51,198 nucleotides of DNA from JARIHD01 sp964503715 (GTDB taxonomy: Bacteria; Patescibacteriota; Saccharimonadia; Saccharimonadales; UBA4665), in assembly GCA_964503715.1 (NCBI GenBank), contig CAZDAD010000007.1, forward strand, positions 1 through 51,198, written 5' to 3'. The notes below the pieces were generated by a model. The model saw only the letters and a list, made by a program, of their open reading frames with translations. It did not search any database and was not told the origin of the DNA. Below, one piece after another: positions 24,157-32,825 of this stretch; position 1 is the first letter of the stretch; every line of letters begins with the position of its first letter. The translations under genes and the position numbers were made by a program.

Positions 24157-25061
24157 TGAGAATTGCTATTTTATCCCGAGGTGCGCTTAATTACACCACC
24201 AAGCGTCTCAAAGAAGAAGCTCTAGCTCGTGGTCACGAAGTCAAAATTGTTAACTATTCTCATTGTTATATGACCATTGAAAAGGGTAACCCTGTAGTCT
24301 ATTACAAGGGTGAACCGCTTAATGACTTTGATGCCATTATTCCACGAATTGCCCAATCATATACACGCTATGGTTGTGCAGTTGTGCGTCAGTTAGAAAT
24401 GCGTGATGTCTACACGACTGCACGCTCTATTGCTATCGAGCGCTCCCGCAATAAACTGCGTTCCTATCAGCTGCTCGCAAAAGCAGGTGTTGGTATACCT
24501 AAGACAGTTTTCGCCTATGAAACAGCTGATATTGAGGATGTTATTGAAAAAGCTGGCGGTGCACCTCTGATTGTAAAAGTAGCTCGTGGAACTCATGGTA
24601 ACGGGGTCGTTTTGGCTGAGACTACCAAGGCCGCCAAGGCTGTTATGCAGGCTTTTTATGTTGAGGGCGTGAGCTTTTTGGTGCAAGAGTTTGTCAAGGA
24701 ATCAGCAGGTGTAGATATTCGTGCGCTAGTAGTTGGTAGTCAGGTCGTTGCGAGCGTAAAAAGGCAGAGCCTAGACGACGACTTTCGATCTAATACCCAT
24801 CAGGGTGGGGTAGGCCGCAAGGTTAAGCTTACACCAGAAGAGGAACGTGTAGCCGTCAAGGCAGCTAAGGCAATGGGCTTGCCAATATGCGGAGTGGACA
24901 TGATGCGTTCTGAGCGTGGACCATTGGTACTTGAGGTCAACTCGTCAGCTAGTATCAAGACACCAGAACTTCTAACTAAGCGTAATGTTGCTGGCAAGAT
25001 TATCGAATATATTGAGCGCAACTCCAAACAGCGCAATCGCAAAGACAAAGTCGGTGCATAA
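24156..25061 (+). CDS. rimK: RimK-family alpha-L-glutamate ligase
   Basis: A 301-aa ATP-grasp ligase that aligns with E. coli RimK along its length: MRIAILSRG at the start, KRLKEEALARGHEV, CYM, VYYKGEPLNDFDAIIPRI, RNKLRSYQLLAKAGVGIP, PLIVKVARGTHGNGVVLAE, VQEFVKESAGVDIRALVVG, DDFRSNTHQGG and GPLVLEVNSSASI. RimK adds glutamate residues to the C-terminus of ribosomal protein S6 and can make free poly-glutamate. The S6 gene is not in the window. It is translationally coupled to the rimB-like protease and ends 44 bases from the convergent Kelch gene. Confidence 0.93.
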   Translation: MRIAILSRGALNYTTKRLKEEALARGHEVKIVNYSHCYMTIEKGNPVVYYKGEPLNDFDAIIPRIAQSYTRYGCAVVRQLEMRDVYTTARSIAIERSRNKLRSYQLLAKAGVGIPKTVFAYETADIEDVIEKAGGAPLIVKVARGTHGNGVVLAETTKAAKAVMQAFYVEGVSFLVQEFVKESAGVDIRALVVGSQVVASVKRQSLDDDFRSNTHQGGVGRKVKLTPEEERVAVKAAKAMGLPICGVDMMRSERGPLVLEVNSSASIKTPELLTKRNVAGKIIEYIERNSKQRNRKDKVGA

Positions 25062-25105
25062 ATTCTGCCGATGATGGCAACAGGCAATTAGTAACTTATT
25101 GCATC

Positions 25106-28100
25106 CTATGGGCGGAAGAACGGAATCATGCTGCTGAGGCGGACGTTATAGCTCACCACAATAGTGCCAATTACAAAGTCTGCGGATGATTCTGAGTTAC
25201 CACCAAACGACACCTTCGCTGTATCTTGTGTGTTGCCAGTGTTAGAAAGCCAAGCTTGCCAGTGATAGCCAGTGTTATTGGTGCCACTCGTGAAAGCTAG
25301 TGTCGAAGGATTATAGACTTTGGGCGATAGATTAGTAAATGTACTATTGTTTGGCGTGGAGTAATTGGGGACAAGTGACCATGTGTCGTTGAACCACCCC
25401 GAGCTCTCCGTTCTGCCTGCAAAAACATAGAATTTGTTGTTGAACCAGTCGCCAACAAGTGACCTCCTTGCTCCTGGCTGTGCTAGTGGGGCTGCGGAAC
25501 TGGTCCAAGTAGAGCCCGATAAGCTAAAAAATTGTAAATCTTGAGATTCGGCGGCACTAGGGCTGAATTTTCTACCACCAAACAGAATGAGCTGATTATT
25601 TGATGCATCAAAGCCAAGGGCTGGGGTTCGGCGTGCTATGCCACCAGTCTGGGTTATAGTGTTCCATGCGCAATTAGTTGTTGAATAATCCAAATATATT
25701 AATTGGTCCGCAGCGTCACTGAGCGCAATAACAGTCGTACCACCGTATATGTACAGTCGCTTGTTTGTCGGATCATTGGCGAAGCCTCCGCCCATGACTG
25801 CTGTTACTGTTCCAGTTGGGGTTAACTGTGACCATGATCCATCTGCACCACCAGAAAAATTTAAGGCGAATACTTTATTCAATCCATTAGAGCCATTGCC
25901 GCCTAAGGCAAATATGGCTCGGTCATTTGTAGCATCATACACGGCATGGCTCAGCCACATAAGGTCGGGTCTAGTTCCTGAAGGCCTAAGTTTGTTTACT
26001 TTGTAATTGCCACATGAGTCAGGAACTAGTTCAAAGGCCTCATTGTGAAATTGTTGTACACCAGTTAGGCCTCCGAAAGCTACTATTCTTTGCCTATTAC
26101 TGTCGTATACGGCCGTAACACCTTCAGTTGAAGGCATCTGCTTGTAGCCCGACACCGCAAATCTCCATTTGTTTGTTGAGGGTGTGTATGTCCATATGTC
26201 ACCTAGGTGACTGCCTTTGGAGATAGTCAAGTCATCGGACATGTTGCCATAGCCATTAAATATAACCCAGTGCGATTTGTCGGGGTTCCATACGTGCGCC
26301 ATAGCATCACGAGCAGTAAGGAATTCGCCTTCTGATGCGCCGTATACAGGATAATCGGTGGTGTAACTTTCGTTGAGGTCAATCGTGTAGTGGTATCTTA
26401 TGAAGTCATCAGGCATATAAGGACTATATATGTGCATATAATTTCTAATGCTATCGATGCAATTTGCAGAGCTGGAATGGCTCGTGAAGTATTGTCTAGA
26501 CCCCATGGCGCCGTCGTTTGCCCTTACCTCAACATATGCTGGAGTAGTTGAGACGCCACTAATATAGCCAATATCATTTCGGTTGTTTCCTGTTGTACCT
26601 TGCCAGCCACCAGAATACCAGAACCTATCGTTGGTTTTGTCGTACCCACCCGCACCGAGTTCTCGCCCAGCTGGCGCTGTACCAGTCGGCGAAAGCTGTG
26701 CCCAAGTATTCCCAGTTGGTGTATATCTCCATATGTCTGAGAGGTAGGTTGTGCCGTTGTACCCACCAAATAGGTAAAGTTTTCCATCGTTTGGATTGTA
26801 ATCCAATATCGTGCCAGATCTAGCGCTTGGTTGTCCACCTGCGCCATTAGCGAAAAGGGTAGTCCAAGTCACTGCTCCAGGTGAGTTTACGTCAAATGTG
26901 CATCGGTATAAACCATTCTCACGAGTTGCCCCCGGCCAACCACCAAAGTAATAGATATAATTCTGATTATTAAAGCCTGACACTGGTGTTGCCACCATGT
27001 GCCTGGTTGTAAAAGATCTTGTACTCATTGCGTTTGTCTGGGTAATTGATGCCCATGCTTCGCTCCCCACCGTGGTGAGGTCCAGCCTAGTCATAGTATT
27101 GTAGTCATTAGTCCCATCAGTACCGCCCCAGACAATTAAATAAGCTTTTTCGACGCTACTAGAGTTAGTCGCTCTGACGTATGTCGCCGAGCCCAAATTG
27201 ACTGCAGTATGGGGTGTACCACTAGGTGAGAGCTTTCGCCAAGGAGCTCCCGGCACTGCCATATCCTTTGACCAGACTTCATTGTGTCTACTCGTACCAT
27301 CGAAGCCGCCAAAGAATATTAACCTATCGTTTAGAGTGTCATGTATTAGGTTGCCGCCCCTAGCGGTGTAGGTTGTTGTGGCCGTATCACGTTGGACTAA
27401 AGTTTTCCCAGTAATTGTAGCTGTATTGTTGAGGCTAGTGGCTAAGTTTCTAACCTCTGCTTTAGGGACAAGCGGGGTGTTGATTGTTGTGCTAGAGTAT
27501 TCGTTGGCTAAAAATATTTTATTTGTTATCCCATCTGTTGTGCTGGCACCGATTGCCAGAGTAGTGACGGAGTCATTGCGATACTGGCCGACTGTTTGGA
27601 TTTGTGCCAGTGGCTGAGTTACACTAAAAGACCTGATGGCCGTAGGTGCCCAAGACCATAGGTTACTTGCGGTTGGATCTCTTGCTGTCATTCGCCAATA
27701 GTATGTACCGGTAGACAGATTTGATTGTATTGTGTGTTGAGTTTTTTCACCACTATTGTAGGGACTTGTGTCACTGGTTGTAACGGTGTTTTGCCAGCCT
27801 AATCCAGAAGATGACATTGAAGTATATACAACAGAGCCGGTATATAGGTAGAAACCAACATCATTAGCAGATGCGGCAGCCCATGCTCCCGCAGCGTAGG
27901 CGGTGTAGTTGCCTGCGTGACCGCCAGTGCTAGATCCGGTAATGATCGGGCAGTTTGAGGCATCATCGGTCCCAGATCCAATGACTACCTCACAGGCTAT
28001 AACGTAGTTTGTGCCACTAACGAGACTGAACTCATCAATGAAATAAAAGTCGCACCACTGACCGTTAGCCAGTGTTAGTAACAGGTCGCTAGAGTTAATG

Positions 28101-29170
28101 GTTGTATAAGATGTCGCTAAGGGGTTGCCAGTGGCAACTGCACTTGTACCCAGGGTTCCTGTACAAGCGTATAGTTTTGCTACTACTTTGACTGTTGGAG
28201 CGCCCGTCTTCCACAAGAAGAACCTAGCCCGCCTTATTCTTCCCGAAGCTGTAGCTTGAAAAGCCTGTCCTACCCTGGATGCATTGCCTGAACGGAAAGC
28301 ATAGCCATTCGTTACTGTAGCGAAGGACGCATTAAGACTCTCGCCACCCTGCATATTGCTCTGGGAGTCTATGTGTATGGCATATTCGACGTCATTAGAC
28401 GTTGGATCCGTGGCTGTAGACTCAAAGGTTGGTGTGTTTAGGCCGAAGTTTGTGGCGTCAGACGTATTGGGGCTAATGGTCGGCGGCTCATTGAATACTT
28501 TAGTTATTGTTATCTGTGGGGTAACAGAATACGTAATGGTCAGGCCATTATCTAATATTCGGAATGTTACAATATCGCCGTTGTTAAAATAGCCAAAGTC
28601 AAGTTGTATGACAAATTCATGTTCAGTATGTCCAGACGCTGCCATGCTTGCAGTAGCAGCGGTCAGGGTTGTGCGAATTTGCCCCGCAGAAAATGTACCA
28701 GTACCAGTTGTGAGCTGATCAGTAGTTGCTTGACCATTAGTCACAAAGCTTGAGCTGGCTAAGTGTACACCAATAGTCGTAGGGTCGGCAGTTGCCCAGC
28801 CTTGACTATTGATATTGTATTGGACCTGCGCATTGCTGGTACCTGTAGCACCACCGGTCTCTTGAAGCTCAAAGCGAAGCCTGAACTGACGGTTGGCGGT
28901 TATGGATGGAGACCAGTTGGTATTTTGTGCCGCAATCCAGGTTGCCGCTGTCTCGGAACCATCGTCTTCACGGAATCTGAACGCTACTTGCGACAAAGTC
29001 ATAGTGGAGTGTCCGACTAAGTACTTCGGAATAGGCCATCCGTATTTCTCAAATAACCAACATAACGGTATTGGCTTCCACGCTACTAACCAGAGGTGAA
29101 ACCTACTGTCTAGGAATCGTCTCCTCCAGTTTCTGCCGTATCTATCTTTCACTAGTCCACTCTTGAACAT
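25106..29170 (-). CDS. large Kelch-repeat protein of a tail-fibre-like cassette
   Basis: A protein of about 1354 aa. The N-terminal about 250 residues are beta-rich; the middle has an ejection-like or choice-of-anchor-like domain with few cysteines; a fibronectin-like segment follows (GTYYWRMTARDP). The second half contains about ten Kelch blades, each with the pattern LYLFGGYNG or IVAFGG followed by a W near a PTGNTW turn, enough for one or two beta-propellers. No signal peptide is evident; the N-terminus is basic and Trp-rich. I chose ATG 29170; a GTG at 29197 would overlap the upstream gene by 56 bases. A binding or adhesin role is inferred from the repeats and from its tail-fibre-like neighbours. 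Confidence 0.8.
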   Translation of the reverse strand: MFKSGLVKDRYGRNWRRRFLDSRFHLWLVAWKPIPLCWLFEKYGWPIPKYLVGHSTMTLSQVAFRFREDDGSETAATWIAAQNTNWSPSITANRQFRLRFELQETGGATGTSNAQVQYNINSQGWATADPTTIGVHLASSSFVTNGQATTDQLTTGTGTFSAGQIRTTLTAATASMAASGHTEHEFVIQLDFGYFNNGDIVTFRILDNGLTITYSVTPQITITKVFNEPPTISPNTSDATNFGLNTPTFESTATDPTSNDVEYAIHIDSQSNMQGGESLNASFATVTNGYAFRSGNASRVGQAFQATASGRIRRARFFLWKTGAPTVKVVAKLYACTGTLGTSAVATGNPLATSYTTINSSDLLLTLANGQWCDFYFIDEFSLVSGTNYVIACEVVIGSGTDDASNCPIITGSSTGGHAGNYTAYAAGAWAAASANDVGFYLYTGSVVYTSMSSSGLGWQNTVTTSDTSPYNSGEKTQHTIQSNLSTGTYYWRMTARDPTASNLWSWAPTAIRSFSVTQPLAQIQTVGQYRNDSVTTLAIGASTTDGITNKIFLANEYSSTTINTPLVPKAEVRNLATSLNNTATITGKTLVQRDTATTTYTARGGNLIHDTLNDRLIFFGGFDGTSRHNEVWSKDMAVPGAPWRKLSPSGTPHTAVNLGSATYVRATNSSSVEKAYLIVWGGTDGTNDYNTMTRLDLTTVGSEAWASITQTNAMSTRSFTTRHMVATPVSGFNNQNYIYYFGGWPGATRENGLYRCTFDVNSPGAVTWTTLFANGAGGQPSARSGTILDYNPNDGKLYLFGGYNGTTYLSDIWRYTPTGNTWAQLSPTGTAPAGRELGAGGYDKTNDRFWYSGGWQGTTGNNRNDIGYISGVSTTPAYVEVRANDGAMGSRQYFTSHSSSANCIDSIRNYMHIYSPYMPDDFIRYHYTIDLNESYTTDYPVYGASEGEFLTARDAMAHVWNPDKSHWVIFNGYGNMSDDLTISKGSHLGDIWTYTPSTNKWRFAVSGYKQMPSTEGVTAVYDSNRQRIVAFGGLTGVQQFHNEAFELVPDSCGNYKVNKLRPSGTRPDLMWLSHAVYDATNDRAIFALGGNGSNGLNKVFALNFSGGADGSWSQLTPTGTVTAVMGGGFANDPTNKRLYIYGGTTVIALSDAADQLIYLDYSTTNCAWNTITQTGGIARRTPALGFDASNNQLILFGGRKFSPSAAESQDLQFFSLSGSTWTSSAAPLAQPGARRSLVGDWFNNKFYVFAGRTESSGWFNDTWSLVPNYSTPNNSTFTNLSPKVYNPSTLAFTSGTNNTGYHWQAWLSNTGNTQDTAKVSFGGNSESSADFVIGTIVVSYNVRLSSMIPFFRP

Positions 29171-29579
29171 AATCGTAATCCAATAGCGACTTGGCACTTT
29201 TTATTCCGAAATCTCGATCTTCAGTAGCCTTTTTCATGATTTTCTGGAAAATTGGGCTTGGTACTGATACCCCAAACTTAACAATTTTTGCACCTGGCTC
29301 GAACATATGTTGCCAAAAACCTGCCTGATCAGAACCCCACCATTCACCATTTGCCCACCAATAAAAGTCCTTAAAGGCGGAGACTATAAAGCCGTAATCA
29401 GGGTGCTTCTGGACGATACAAACAACACCTGTGGGCGGCGCATCAGCTGGGGAACCCATCAGGCTATCGAATGTGCTGTAGTCTCCGTAATATATACGCC
29501 ATAATATTACCTCGTCTTCTTTTTGTTTTCTCTTGCTGTGACGGCCAGTATTAGTTATATTTTCTACAATTTCTGTCAT
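29142..29579 (-). CDS. hypothetical protein, phage-like
   Basis: A 145-aa soluble acidic protein, rich in Trp and Tyr (FYWWANGEWWGSDQAGFW). The C-terminal part reads VKFGVSVPSPIFQKIMKKATEDRDF, a pattern I associate with small proteins encoded near phage tail fibres, though I cannot name the family. It has no membrane helix. It lies two bases after the tail-fibre-like gene and its 3' end overlaps the start region of the Kelch gene, so the three are one operon. Function unknown. Confidence 0.7.
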   Translation of the reverse strand: MTEIVENITNTGRHSKRKQKEDEVILWRIYYGDYSTFDSLMGSPADAPPTGVVCIVQKHPDYGFIVSAFKDFYWWANGEWWGSDQAGFWQHMFEPGAKIVKFGVSVPSPIFQKIMKKATEDRDFGIKSAKSLLDYDYVQEWTSER

Positions 29580-29581
29580 TG

Positions 29582-30865
29582 CTAGTAACCCTTAATGAAT
29601 GCGATTACGTCCCACTTCGTGCTAGCTGAATTGTACACACAGCCTATATAGTCAGCTGTTCCTGCTGCTGTACTTAGGGTTATGCTAGGTATATCAGAGC
29701 CAAACTTATAGTTGGTGCCGAAAGCTAGCGTGAAGTTACCGCCAGCTCCTTGGGTGATTCTAAATAATAATTTTTGGCCGTTAGTAGGTGTGCCAGTTGG
29801 GTTGGCAAGGGTACGGTTGCCAGCAATTGTTACTGTTCCTACGTCAGTTGTGTCACAGTTTACAGCAATAGAGGCGCCATCCGTCAGAGCTACCGTACGG
29901 GTAGTTATGGCTTTATTCGTCAACGTCTGCGTAGCATCTAGCGTAGCAACAGTACCCGAAGTGGAAGGGAAGGCCATTGAAGTACCATCGGTACCAGTGA
30001 ATGTCAGTGAGTTTGAGGCAGTTAATGTTTTGCCATCAGCAATAGTTAGAGTAGCGCCAGTCGTAGGCTGCGTAATGGTAACTTTGTTAATAGATGTAGC
30101 TGTAGCTACGCCGATATTAGGTGTTGTTAGGGTAGGAGAGGTCGCTAGAACAATGCTGCCGCTACCCGTAGTGCCGTTAGACAGGTTGGCTGCTGAGACA
30201 GAGCCTAGGTCAATCGATGTATTGCCAGCAACTCCATCACCATTGGTAACAGCAATCTTACCAGAGCCAGCACTAATAGTACGCTTGGTAAATGTATCCG
30301 CAGCAGTCTCGACTACATAGCCTGTAGTAGCGTCTAGATTGGATAGGGCAGTAAGGGTAGCATCGAGTGACCCACTGGCCGCTATCGTCACATCCACCCT
30401 CTCACTACCACTGTTGTCAGCAGTAGTTAGAGTAACACCACTTCCTTCAATGAGGTTAATACCTCTCCTAGTTCCTACTAAGGTTCCACCCTTAGATACA
30501 GCTACTCTAGCATTGGCATCTAGTGAACCAGTAAGAGCATCAGCTCCACCTGAGTTATGCCTAGCGTTATGGTTAACACCAGAAGTAAGAGTAGTCCACG
30601 TTGCTCCAGTAGATTGATACAGTGTTCCACCATTTACATCAGTAGCAAAGTAATACAGGGAAGTATTAGTACCATCTGCAGTTGGTCTAGAAGCTAAAGT
30701 GCCAGTAAGTAGTAGACTACCTGCTACAGAAGTCTTATTTAGCTGAGTAGCACCTACAACATTACTATTAAGTGTCCCATCAGTATTTAACGAAACAGAG
30801 AGGTACGTATTAAGTACCGTACCCCAGTTTCCTGCATCACCACCTACTATTGGGAGACGGGCCAT
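29582..30865 (-). CDS. phage tail-fibre-like protein
   Basis: A 427-aa Ser/Thr/Gly/Ala-rich beta protein. It opens with LPIVGGDAGNWGTVLNTYL, an N-terminal motif found in fibre-like proteins of CPR bacteria, and carries blocks familiar from phage tail fibres: LSNLDATTGYVVETAADTF, GDGVAGNTSIDLG, SIVLATSPTLTTPNIG, STSGTVATLDATQTLTNK and a final GNFTLAFGTNYKFG beta domain. There is no signal peptide. The stop-start overlap with the 78-aa gene upstream (TAATG) and the two-base gap downstream define a tight operon. No capsid, portal or terminase genes are near. Confidence 0.82.
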   Translation of the reverse strand: MARLPIVGGDAGNWGTVLNTYLSVSLNTDGTLNSNVVGATQLNKTSVAGSLLLTGTLASRPTADGTNTSLYYFATDVNGGTLYQSTGATWTTLTSGVNHNARHNSGGADALTGSLDANARVAVSKGGTLVGTRRGINLIEGSGVTLTTADNSGSERVDVTIAASGSLDATLTALSNLDATTGYVVETAADTFTKRTISAGSGKIAVTNGDGVAGNTSIDLGSVSAANLSNGTTGSGSIVLATSPTLTTPNIGVATATSINKVTITQPTTGATLTIADGKTLTASNSLTFTGTDGTSMAFPSTSGTVATLDATQTLTNKAITTRTVALTDGASIAVNCDTTDVGTVTIAGNRTLANPTGTPTNGQKLLFRITQGAGGNFTLAFGTNYKFGSDIPSITLSTAAGTADYIGCVYNSASTKWDVIAFIKGY

Positions 30866-31101
30866 TAGCCAAAGAGGCCCTTCTTTTTGGGCTTATCTTC
30901 TTTGGGCTTGCCAGAGTGACCATACTCTAACTCACCGAATGCACCCGTATCTCTATTAGCCAGGTCAGGCGTGCTTAACTCTTGCATCACACCGAAGGCA
31001 CTAACGGCACCAACTAGGCCTGCACCGACTACCCCAAGAAACTGCTTTCGAGTAAGCTCTTTTTCTGAGGCTTCACTAACGATTTTCTTTAGATCTTTCA
31101 T
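30865..31101 (-). CDS. small protein with Tat-like signal
   Basis: A 78-aa protein. Residues 17-45 contain TRKQFLGVVGAGLVGAVSAFG, an arginine-lysine variant of the twin-arginine export motif followed by a hydrophobic segment. The tail is Lys/Pro/Gly-rich and ends KKKGLFG. It is first in the operon that continues into the tail-fibre-like, 145-aa and Kelch genes. It could be a membrane anchor or an exported partner for the fibre. No tat genes are in the window, so export by Tat is only a possibility. Confidence 0.7.
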   Translation of the reverse strand: MKDLKKIVSEASEKELTRKQFLGVVGAGLVGAVSAFGVMQELSTPDLANRDTGAFGELEYGHSGKPKEDKPKKKGLFG

Positions 31102-31134
31102 TTTGCCCTACTAAATACAATTACCCTTATGTTA

Positions 31135-31162
31135 AGTATACTACAGGGGCTAGTGATGTCTA
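31135..31162 (-). promoter_or_regulatory. promoter of the tail-fibre-like operon
   Basis: On the minus strand TAGACA (31162-31157) and TATACT (31140-31135) are separated by 16 bases, giving a leader of about 25-30 bases before the ATG at 31101. Confidence 0.5.
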
Positions 31163-31234
31163 AAAGAAGTTAAAGAATTGGCCGTTGTTGGGCAAAAGGT
31201 TAAAGCATATTAGAAGCATAAGGGCTGTAGGACT

Positions 31235-31891
31235 TTAGTCATTGGCAACTGCAGTGTAGAGAACGCTAACTGAATACACACCTGATGGCTGGGAAGTTGA
31301 GGCGCAAACGCCATACCATACGTTTGTTGTCACGGTCGGGCTAGCAGCAATGTTTGAGCTAGCCAGTGTAGCGGCGGTTCCATTGCTAGCGGGAGCGCCC
31401 GCAAAAAGTACTGACGGGCGGCTGGAACTAGTCTGTGAGGATGTGGGGCCCGTGCCAAACGTACCGATGGTTGAGCTGTCAACTCTGTAGCCCCAAGTGT
31501 TATTCGCTAGGCTAATAGGGCTAGACTGAGTGCCCGAAGACGTAGCCATAGTGTTCGCACCAGAGACCATGTTCGTAGAAGTCGTGCTGGTCGTAAAAGT
31601 CAGCACATAACCTGATGAATTGCTAGTCGTTACACCTACAGCGTCAGGCTGAACGGTACATAGGCCCGCAGCGTTAGGCATAACACTAAGGTCAACAGTA
31701 TCCGAACTCGTCAACGTAAGTAAACATGAACCATAGTCACACAGACCATATCCACCATCGCCATAGTTAGACTCCTCTGTGGAATTGGCATATGAAATAC
31801 CCACAGTGCCTACTAATAGCATTAGACATAGTGTGGCTGGCAGTAAAAATCTACTGAGGATATTGCGGTGGCGGTAGTTGGCTGGTGACAT
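31235..31891 (-). CDS. secreted surface protein, paralogue B
   Basis: A 218-aa protein with an N-terminal signal sequence (LLPATLCLMLLVGTVGISYANS) and a beta-rich mature part. Features shared with the 204-aa protein at 33814-34428 are LTLTSSDTVDLSV against TPLTLDVAP, TNMVSGAN against TNMISGAN, NTWGYRVDS against NKWGYRIDS, an FAGAP against YAGVP turn, and VWYGVCAST-QPSGVY against VWYAVGANTSQPTGTY. The two are therefore homologues. It differs in having several cysteines. It is last in the surface operon and overlaps the Ig-like gene by 41 bases. The fold and context recall WxL-type wall-binding proteins, but no WxL motif is present. Confidence 0.75.
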   Translation of the reverse strand: MSPANYRHRNILSRFLLPATLCLMLLVGTVGISYANSTEESNYGDGGYGLCDYGSCLLTLTSSDTVDLSVMPNAAGLCTVQPDAVGVTTSNSSGYVLTFTTSTTSTNMVSGANTMATSSGTQSSPISLANNTWGYRVDSSTIGTFGTGPTSSQTSSSRPSVLFAGAPASNGTAATLASSNIAASPTVTTNVWYGVCASTSQPSGVYSVSVLYTAVAND

Positions 31892-32825
31892 CAGTCTCTT
31901 CCTCTTTAGATTTTTTTCTTTTCTTGCCTAGGATAATCAGGAACAACAACCCCACAAATATAATTGATAATGCTAGTAGGGCCCAATCTAGCCATCCACC
32001 CTTTACTTTGTCGGCGCTTGCTGTATCTGGCTTTTTCTCTTGGTAGGTGATGGTCAGAAGATCGGATATTAGTCTTACGTCATTGGCCGCTAGTACACGC
32101 GCTTGAACTTTGTTGGAGCCACTCTTAAGGGGAACTTGGGCTGTAAATGTACCATCCTCCGAAGCGATTACCTTAGCTACAACCTCGCTGTTTACAATAA
32201 TTTCAACTACACTAAAGGGCTTGGCCTGGCCACTAACAGTAGTTTTGCCGTCATCAGTTGTTGAGCCGTCCTTGGGCCTTTCGATGACGGGTGTGTCAGG
32301 ATTGACCGGTGTAGTTGTGGGTGGAGTATCAATTGGCGGTGTCTCTACCACTGGAGAGGACGGTGGGGTAACTACTGGCAATGGGGTAGGGGCTGGCTGT
32401 GGAGCAGGTGCAGGGGCTGGTGTTGGGGTGGGTGTTGGAGGCGGGGGCAGTGCATTGCGGGTTATGGTAGCAGCGTTTGAAGTAAGTAATACGCTACATG
32501 TATTGGTAACCTCAGCCGTAATAGTATTTGTCCCGAGTACAAGTGGTGTACCGACGCTAAATGTCCCATCACCAGCCGATGTAGTCCAAGCTACGGCATT
32601 ACCGTTTGATTTGATGGTAACGGGTGTATTAACTAGGGTTGTACCACTAGCTACAGCCGTGGAGTTTGTCGTCTGGCTACCATCAACTGGGCTGAGCAGT
32701 ATAGGCGGCCCCGATGCGCATATATGCGAGTTTATTGTGCGATCATTAGCATAGGCTACTGAGCTTACGCCCAGGAGCAGTGTAGACAACACTAGTACTA
32801 GTATTTTATTAGTTCTTTTTATCAC
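31851..32825 (-). CDS. membrane-anchored Ig-like surface protein
   Basis: A 324-aa protein: signal peptide (about residues 1-26), a first bacterial Ig-like domain (about 35-120), a Pro/Thr-rich wall-spanning linker (PPPPTPTPTPAPAPAP and onwards, to about 175), a second Ig-like domain starting VIERPKDGSTTDDG (about 180-265), a membrane helix (WLDWALLALSIIFVGLLFLIIL) and a basic cytoplasmic tail KKRKKSKEEE. The topology is that of a surface protein held in the membrane with a proline spacer. It overlaps the DUF916-like gene upstream by 17 bases and the next gene by 41. Confidence 0.8.
   Translation of the reverse strand: MIKRTNKILVLVLSTLLLGVSSVAYANDRTINSHICASGPPILLSPVDGSQTTNSTAVASGTTLVNTPVTIKSNGNAVAWTTSAGDGTFSVGTPLVLGTNTITAEVTNTCSVLLTSNAATITRNALPPPPTPTPTPAPAPAPQPAPTPLPVVTPPSSPVVETPPIDTPPTTTPVNPDTPVIERPKDGSTTDDGKTTVSGQAKPFSVVEIIVNSEVVAKVIASEDGTFTAQVPLKSGSNKVQARVLAANDVRLISDLLTITYQEKKPDTASADKVKGGWLDWALLALSIIFVGLLFLIILGKKRKKSKEEETDVTSQLPPPQYPQ

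Noticed and set aside
25085..25102. Hairpin between rimK and the Kelch gene as a terminator
   Set aside because: Only a 5-bp stem (GCAAT/ATTGC) with a 9-base loop and no T run on either strand.
29712..30320. Long plus-strand open frame of 202 codons
   Set aside because: Antisense of the Ser/Thr/Ala-rich tail-fibre-like gene, with no start signal and no recognisable protein.
25106..31101. Complete prophage
   Set aside because: Only fibre-like genes are present; there are no structural, packaging, replication or integration genes and no flanking att repeats that I could see.
32110..32754. Long plus-strand open frame of 214 codons
   Set aside because: It is the antisense of the Pro/Thr-rich Ig-like gene; its Val/Gly-rich composition is what such a shadow gives.
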